Shown one piece after another: positions 57,425-64,000 of a stretch of 64,000 nucleotides of DNA. The translations under genes and the position numbers were made by a program. Source of the stretch: Luzula sylvatica (lineage: Eukaryota > Streptophyta > Magnoliopsida > Poales > Juncaceae). Where the stretch lies: the NCBI GenBank assembly GCA_946800325.1, contig OX326959.1, positions 6,034,501-6,098,500 of the forward strand, read 5' to 3'. Position 1 is the stretch's first letter, and the number at the start of each line of letters is the position of its first letter. Under the pieces are notes generated by a model. That model made no database searches, was not told the origin of the DNA, and saw nothing but the letters and a program-made list of their open reading frames with translations.

Positions 57425-58301
57425 TGAAAGAAATGCAGTTTCAGGTCAACCGTAAAAGTGTACACAAGGACACACGAACGTACGCGTTCGAGAAGATGGA
57501 AGCATATACAATAAGATTGTGCAGAATTGGGCAAAGTAACACTGTGCATCATGACGCAACATATGGTGCGTCATGACGCACCTAGTGTGTTTAGTCTGCA
57601 ATGGTTGTGGACTTAGCCAAATTCAGGAAAAAATACCATTGTGCGTCATGACAGACAATATGGTGCGTCATGACGCTAGGATGCGTATTTTGTCCAGAAA
57701 CTTTTTGGCATCGTGCGTCATGACGGACCATATGGTGCGTCATGACGCACTGTGTTAAAAATCTATTTTCTGGCAGTTTTTGGTACACACAGTTTGGTGT
57801 GTTTAAAACGTGCCTTTTGGATGTCCTTATCCTATTTAGTATATATAGGATGATTCTCTCTCTCTCTCTTGTAAAAAAAAAGAAGAATTTGTCCAGATCA
57901 TTCTATTCCGAGAGAGTCACTTTTTCATAGAGTAAAAGGGTGCGAAGAAAGAGAGAAACGAGAAAAGGGATTTTTCTCGGTTTAGAGAATCCATTCAATC
58001 AAGCGAGTTTACTGGTATATCGTCTAGGCAAGTATACCCGTAACAGAGGTGCTACGACTCATGATGGATACGCGTAGAGGAGAGACACTTGTGGCTCTTC
58101 GTTGTGATCGAACCGAAGGAGCGAAAACTGTCAACGAAGCAGTGAGAGACGTGTGGGCATGGGACGCGCGTTTTGTTACCAACGTGACAAGGAGAAAGGA
58201 GGATAAACGATCAACCCTTCGAGCGTAATCAATTTCACGTCGGTAATTGACTATCCTACTTTGCATCGTACTCTCGATATCGACGGGGATAATTCCCTAC
58301 A
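57425..58301 (+). repeat. LTR copy 2, likely solo, in a G-tract
   Basis: It starts TGAAAGAAATGCAGTTTCAG, homologous to the starts at 3820 and 59909, and ends AATTCCCTACA. TATA-like TATATATAGGATG is near 57840. A run of about 19 G lies on the left and GGGGGG on the right, so a five-G target duplication is possible but ambiguous. It is more diverged and shorter than the other copies. Confidence 0.65.
57541..57750 (+). promoter_or_regulatory. Array of TGCGTCATGACGCA palindromes in the LTR
   Basis: Six GTCATGACG-type palindromes occur as three pairs, each pair separated by about 10-12 bases including ATATGG. Each contains TGACG on both strands, the core bound by plant TGA/bZIP factors. They lie 90-290 bases upstream of the LTR TATA box. 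The other two LTR copies lack them. Confidence 0.6.
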
Positions 58302-59903
58302 GGGGGGTTGCAAGGTCATTTTTTATACAAGCAACAAAAAGAAATCTTGTGACTCCATCTTTATTTTTGCTCAAATATAATGCTTCACAATTAAATACAA
58401 TTAATTGGTAATTGATATTACTTATTATATCAATTTAATAAAGGTTGCAGTAACAACAACATTGTGAATCCATCTGATAAAAAAAAAACAATATTGAATC
58501 AAGGTCAATGGCCAACAAAACAAAAACCCTAAAATCAGCAAAATAAACATAACAAAAGCTTAAAAAAAATACCAACTATATATATGTACAAAATGATAGA
58601 CCATAACATCGCAATGAAATATAATAAAATATACAAATAGCCGTGGATTTTATTATAATAAAATTTAATAAAATATACCATATTTTATATCTTAACTACA
58701 CAAGTTTATCAAAATCCACAAAAAACAACATATACAACATCATTATGAGTTCACAAATACAAATGGCCGTGGAGATGCAATTAAATACTTATTGAAGTTT
58801 TTACATACTTAGTTTCATAACTACGCCAGTGATTAATACATCCGGTCCAATGTGATCAATATAGTGCAATCAGATTGACAAATATCTCCAAATTACACAC
58901 AAATGGATCTAGAACATAAAATTTTTATTCAAATAACAAGGAATTTCATTACATTAAACCCATATTAATACTAGGCCAGTGATTAAAAAAATATTATATA
59001 TATCAACATCGAATTCTATTACATTAACATCGAATTTTATTACAATTGATTCTATTACATTAAATAGTAATATCGAATTCCATTACACTAACATTGAATT
59101 TTATTACAATAGTATGAACCCTTCCGAAGATGATTTCGAGAGGGGAGTACGAGACCAACTATCCTTCTAGGAATGGATGTGTCGCACGGATCTCCGGGCC
59201 AGACTGATCGTCCCTCTACTGTTGCGGTATTGTGCTCGTTCTCAATCTTTTGAATTTAATTAATATTATCAATTTGAGAGGGGAGTACGAGACCAACCCA
59301 CTATCACGTTCGTACTCTCGGACGATGAATAACCTTTGCAACCTTTGTTGTCCAATCGACTTGTAGATAAATAATATTATCAATTCGAAACCTTTGCAAC
59401 CCCTCAAAGAACAGAAAATTGCGAGCAACTTGGTTTTCTTCCTTTTTTTCCATACGACGATACAGTGTTAGAATCGAATATACTATGAAGTAATGCATTG
59501 TGGAATGAGAAGCCATTATGATTTGTAGAATGAGCTTGCGTTGATGGTGTATTTATATTGCAAAAAGTATTTTAGGAATGCAATTTTAGGGGGAATCGTA
59601 CGAATGGAAACGGATGTATTGATGAAACATGGGTCTGCTTAAAGAAGGGACCCCTCGACTTCGTATTTATCCTTCCCCTAGAACAAACACATAAAACTTT
59701 AATGTGGACCGTGCATGTTCATTAAAAAATATTATATCTACGGTTCTTGCATTTACTTGAAAGTCCACATTCATTCTTATTTTTACTTGAGCAGATGTGG
59801 ATCCACTTCCCTAGAGATGTCCGTGATGATGATATGAGAAGCCCATGGGGAGGTCATAGGAGAGACCGGGCCGGGAGATGCCGAAAGAGATTACTGTGAT
59901 GAT
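58302..59903. other. Inner part of the CACTA element, unassigned
   Basis: No gene. A phrase GAGGGGAGTACGAGACCAAC occurs twice (59140 and 59278). 58970-59110 has repeated TCGAATTYTATTACA units. Confidence 0.35.
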
Positions 59904-59908
59904 AATAT

Positions 59909-60980
59909 TGAAGGAAATACAGTTTCAGGATCAACCGTAAAAGTGTACACAAGGATAAACGAATGTAAGCGTACATTCGTGGTCATATCTTTCAGTAGGA
60001 AAATCCAATTTGAATGGTTCAAATTAGGTCAGATAGATAATAAGATTATCTACAACCTTCATGTAGAAATATATTTCATATGAACAAAGTATAAGTGTCG
60101 TTTCTATGAAATACCGAAAGGGTGCAACAGTATGACATATAGTTAGTAAAACAGTCATAACTTTTGCATACGAACTCCAATTGGGTCAGGACAAATTGGG
60201 TCGTGTAGGTAATACGATTATCTATATCTTTCGTGTTGGTTGATTTTCTGTCAGAGGAATTTACCAATTTCGTATGGACAGAATACTGGACAGATTCATG
60301 CAACTTTCTGTGTGAAAGAGTGTATATTGGATATACATGTCTTTTGGCCAATCATAATCCTATGTGATATAAATAGGATGTTTATCTCTCTCTTTGGTCA
60401 ATCCAAATGAAAATTAATTCAGAATATTCAGAATATTCCAAAAATATTGAGAGACATCTTTCTATTGAGTGAAAGGATGTAAAAAGAGAGAACCGAGAAA
60501 AATAGTTTTTCCGGAGAAGAGAATCAATCAATCGAGCAAGTTCGCCGGTGCTTCGTCTAGGCAGTTGTACCCGCGACCGACGTCTTACGAGTCAAGGTGG
60601 ATACAAGTAGAGGAGCAACATCTGGGGCTCTTTCGGTTGTGATCGATTCGGAGGAACGAAATCTGCCGGAGACGAAAACGAGCGAATCGAGTAACGGGCT
60701 GTGGAAGCATGCAGGCATGGAACGCACGAAGACAACCCGAGACGTGTCAAGACAGTGGGAGACGTGCGGTATGGGACGTACGGGCTAGTCACCAATGTGA
60801 CACCGAAGGAAGAGAAGGATGCGAGCGATCAACCCGTCGTGCGTGATCAATTTCACGCTGGTAATCGTGTATCCTATTTTGCATCGTACCCTCAAAGTCA
60901 TGGCGTGATCTTGGATTTAGGGAACCGGACCGGGCCTTCATATCCGCTGCGCGGGCCCGGGGTCGGGCGAATTCCCAACA
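59909..60980 (+). repeat. Solo LTR, copy 3, with 5-bp target duplication
   Basis: It begins TGAAGGAAATACAG and ends GAATTCCCAACA, 1072 bases, matching the LTR at 3820-4872. AATAT stands on both sides (59904-59908 and 60981-60985). A TATA-like GATATAAATAGGATG is near 60366. No internal retrotransposon sequence is attached, so it is a solo LTR left by recombination, inserted into the CACTA element upstream of TNP2. Confidence 0.88.
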
Positions 60981-61029
60981 AATATGACATAAATGGTAAG
61001 GGATGTAGCTAACAGAGACGTGAATTCGG

Positions 61030-62895
61030 AGGATTAAATGCTTAACTTGGAGAGTGCGGAATTTGTTAGGATGTTTGAAGCTGCTAATCAACGATTATGG
61101 GAAGGTCCTATAGTGTCTAGGGGGATGGTTTTGCAGGTCATCGGGTTATTGTTGAATCTTAAAATATAATACGAAATGACAAAAAATTGCTTCGATCGGA
61201 TGATGGTTATCATCAAGGATAACATAATTCCCGTGGATAATCCTAATATTCCCTCCAATATGTACGAATGTAAAAAGCTTGTCAAAGCATTAGGGTAGGG
61301 TTACCAAAAAATCGACGTGTGTCCCGATAATTGTATGTGTACTATGGTGAGCACGAAACGAAAGTTCGATGTGACAAGTGCGGGAAGTCCCATTATAAAC
61401 CTGTATCTGAAAGCATTTCTGGTGATAAACCAGTGTCTGAAAGCGTTCCTCGTGCTAAACCTGTTGTGGCGAAGGTTATGCGCTATCTTCCGTTGATACC
61501 TAGGTTAAAAAGACTTTATATGTCTCCGGCCATAGCCCATCACATGACTTGGCACAAGAAGGGTATTCGGTCTGATCCGAAGAAGACAAAACATCCTTCG
61601 GATGCCGAATCATGGAAGAATTTTAATTTAAAATATCCAAATTTTGATGCGGAGGGTCGAAATGTCCTTTTAGGACTATCAACGGATGGCTTCTCTCTGT
61701 TCCAAAGCATGCGTAATACATATTCTTGTTGGCCCGTATTCGTTGTCCCATATAACTTACCACCCGGTATTGCGTTAAAAGATGAATACGTTTTCCTCAC
61801 GGTGATTTGTCCCGGAGGAGAACATCCGGGAAAACATATCGATCTTTTTTTAACCCCTTTGATCGATGAACTTAAAACGTTGTGGATCGATGGGGTTCGA
61901 ACGTACGACTCTTTCAAGAAAGAAATTTTTACCATGAGAGATGCCTTACACTGGACCGTTAGTGACTTTCCGGCATACGGTTTGGTCTCGGGTTGGTCAA
62001 CGCATGGACGATTGGCATGCCCCATTTGTATGGAAAATACAAAGTCTTTCAATCTAAAAAATGGCAGGAAACCATCGTGGTTTGATACCCATAGGCAATT
62101 CTTACCGTGCGGGCATCGTTTTTGGAGTGAAAAGAGTATTTTTTCGGAAAAATTGTACTTAACACAATCCTCCACCTCGGCGCCGTTCGGGTGAGGAGAT
62201 TGAAGTCATGCTGAATGGATACAATGGACTACCCAGGGTTGAACGAAACGGTAACCTAGTTATTCCCAGATATGGGGAAGAACATAACTGGACTAAGAGG
62301 AGTATATTTTGGATTTGCCGTACAGGGGGACAAACTAAGTACGTCACAATTTAGATGTAATGCATATAGAACGAACGTTTTCGGTAACATATTCAACACC
62401 ATAATGAATTTGAAAAAGACGAAAGATAACGCAAAATGCTAAACTGGATGTAGAGCTATTGTGTAATAGACCAAGTCTACATTTCAATAAGTTGGGGACG
62501 GATGGGAAGTGGCGCAAGCTGAAATCGATGTATTGTTTGGGTGCTGCAGAGAGAAAACAAATATTAAGTTAAAAAACTTGAGGTTTCCGGATGGTTATGC
62601 GCCTAAATGGAAGCGAGTCGTGAATGTTGAAACGATGAAGGTCAGCGGGCTCAAAAATCATTATTGTCACATTTTTTTGCAAAGATTATCGCATGTGGCA
62701 TTTCGTGATTTTCTTCCCGATTTTATTTGGGAGCCTTCGTCGGAACTTAGTATTTTCTTTCGCGATTTATGTGCGAGTGAGTTGGACCCTTCCCATTTGA
62801 TAAGTATGGAGGAAAATATCGTGGTGACGCTCTGCAAGTTAGAGAAAAAATTTCCTCCATCTTTTTTCGATTCCACATGCATGTATAGATGCATG
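61030..62895 (+). pseudogene. TNP2: CACTA (En/Spm) transposase TNP2, decayed
   Basis: The best-preserved part is the open frame 61331-62194 (287 aa). It holds HHMTWHKKG, LGLSTDGFSLF, WPVFVVPYNLPPG, GGEHPGKHIDLFLTPLIDEL, DFPAYGLVSGWSTHGRLACP and a zinc-like CPIC. This is the Transposase_21 (TNP2-like) pattern. Upstream, 61030-61330 gives FVRMFEAANQRLWEG in another frame with a stop; downstream, 62509-62898 continues in a third frame (LRFPDGYAPKWKRVVNVE, SGLKNHYCHIFLQRL, CKLEKKFPPSFFD). Several frameshifts and stops separate these pieces. No active transposase is expected. The rest of the protein is cut off by the sequence at 62896. Confidence 0.88.
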
Positions 62896-63480
62896 TGATA
62901 ATAGAGGATCACACACAAAGATAGGTTTGGATTGGACACAGAAAATCAGATCAGCGTGAAGATGTGTAAACACTTTATGCAAAATGCATGTATGGATGCA
63001 TGTGATTAATAATCAGAACTAATTCATTTGAAAAAAAATAAAGATTTGGAAAACCTAGGATTTGCATTTTATTATAATGCTCACCAATCTCTTCATAAAA
63101 GTAATCAATCTTTTTAGTCAATATTCAGAATAGAGAGAAAGAGAGAATCCCTAGCCGTCAACCTAGTTTCTTGAGAAGAAAGCAAGAAGTGGCAGCAAAT
63201 TTTATGAAGGAAGGAAGAATCCGACTAGCATCGGAGTTCTTCACATACAGTCTAAACGAGTTGCGTGTGGACACCGATAGAGAGTGGTGCCGATTCGAGC
63301 ATCCTTAACGTGATCTCTGCAAGCTTCCTTCAACTAGAGTTTGATCTAAATCTGAGATAAAAAGTTTTGAAACTCTTCCTTCGTATCTAATTAGCAATAC
63401 ACAAATTCATTGCTTTAGGGGTTCGGATGAGTTCCGATGTGCAATAAGGTTGTCCGAAAACCTAACAACGCATTTCATTC
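62880..63480 (+). other. LTR-like sequence replacing the TNP2 3' part
   Basis: TNP2 similarity stops at FFD (about 62872). The next bases form the inverted repeat CACATGCATGTATAGATGCA with TGTG, repeated as TGCATGTATGGATGCATGTG near 62984. The block ends with GGTTGTCCGAAAACCTAACA, which looks like an LTR end. No target duplication was found, so this is tentative. Confidence 0.3.
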
Positions 63481-63642
63481 AACATAAACCGTGTATTTAT
63501 TTAAATCTCAAAAACTATAATGAACACCAACACTCCACCAAATAGAAAAAAAAAAATTAAACACTGCAAAAAAAGAAAAAAAAGAAAAAAAATAACAAAT
63601 TAGCATATCACAAAAAATATAATTAGATGCAAATTCGAAACA

Positions 63643-63672
63643 CCCGCACAATTGTGCGGGGGCAAATGCTAG
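63643..63672 (+). mobile_element. Helitron 3' terminus
   Basis: A perfect 18-base palindrome CCCGCACAATTGTGCGGG, then GGCAAATG and CTAG, then T. This is the hairpin plus CTRR end of Helitrons. The 5' TC end was not located; the element extends to the left. Confidence 0.75.
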
Positions 63673-64000
63673 TAGAGTCACGAAGAAAAGCAAGTCAGAA
63701 AAATGGCATGTAATTTCAGATACTTGAATATAAAATATTTATTGTTGTTCTAATATTTTTTTAAGAATAAATATATGATGCCTCCACAAACAATCATAAA
63801 ATTTCGTGATGCGTCAATCGAGAGAGTTTTATTGGATTGATTAGACTTCTTAATTGAATCAATCCAACTAAACTTGATTTAATTGCTAATCAATCCAAAA
63901 TACTATTATTAACCATTCTCGATTGACGCATCTAACACACATTTAGAGACATTGGGGGAGGCCATATATAACGTTTTTTTGAAATGATTAGATACACACC
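63673..64000. other. No feature recognised
   Basis: AT-rich DNA. It has an imperfect inverted repeat (GATGCGTCAATCGAGAGAG near 63810 and its reverse near 63920), possibly a small MITE with GCGTCAATCGAGA ends. Confidence 0.35.

Noticed and set aside
57184..57576. 130-codon plus-strand frame with repeated PLAPCLAQLPLAP-type sequence
   Set aside because: It is produced by a short tandem repeat, a G-run and the start of an LTR; no gene.
61540..62175. 211-codon minus-strand open frame
   Set aside because: It is antisense to the TNP2 transposase coding region and has no recognisable motif.

Overview
The window is nuclear DNA of a flowering plant, probably a eudicot. It has Arabidopsis-type TTTAGGG repeats, plant intron signals, plant-type transposons (hAT, PIF/Harbinger, Mutator-like, CACTA, Helitron, LINE, LTR) and a caulimovirid integration. 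The sequence alone does not fix the species. It is AT-rich and dominated by accessory DNA.

Two things stand out. First, bases ~6474-13873 look like one complete, circularly permuted endogenous pararetrovirus of the genus Badnavirus, about 7.4 kb. All its reading frames are open: ORF1, ORF2, a polyprotein split into ORF3a (movement and coat domains, two cysteine motifs) and ORF3b (protease, reverse transcriptase, RNase H), and a small ORF4. ORF1/2, 2/3a and 3a/3b are each joined by an ATGA stop-start overlap. A TATA box, a 39-bp direct repeat and a diverged tRNA-Met primer-site-like sequence follow.

Second, there is a minus-strand cluster of fatty acyl-CoA reductase (FAR) genes. Copies A (18758-24352) and B (42674-49360) each reconstruct from ten exons into an uninterrupted 498-aa FAR. 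They lie in an 11-kb segmental duplication (13874-24757 and 38045-49796). Copy C (28236-34931) is a pseudogene lacking exons 8-10. Isolated relics are exon 1 at 6263-6350 (D) and exon 2 at 56199-56301 (E). Comparing copies dates several transposons: a LINE in intron 4 is shared by A and B but absent from C; a Helitron is only in A; a hAT element, a Mutator-like MITE and a large inverted-repeat element are only in B.

Layout: 1-520 tandem repeat; 901-1329 5' part of a short-chain dehydrogenase gene; 2050-4872 copia-like 3' end with LTR; 5030-6200 truncated LINE in intron 1 of FAR relic D; 6474-13873 badnavirus; 13874-24757 duplication A; 24758-28080 unassigned; 28080-35045 FAR C; 35046-38044 LINE gag-like piece, interstitial telomere repeats with G-tracts, organelle-like DNA and a hAT element; 38045-49796 duplication B; 49797-56760 hAT nests and FAR relic E; 56762-62895 a decayed CACTA element (TNP2 transposase) split by two solo LTRs; 62896-64000 LTR-like DNA and a Helitron 3' end.

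The only genes that look functional are the two FARs, which make primary fatty alcohols, and the viral ORFs. All calls come from reading the sequence; no database search was run.
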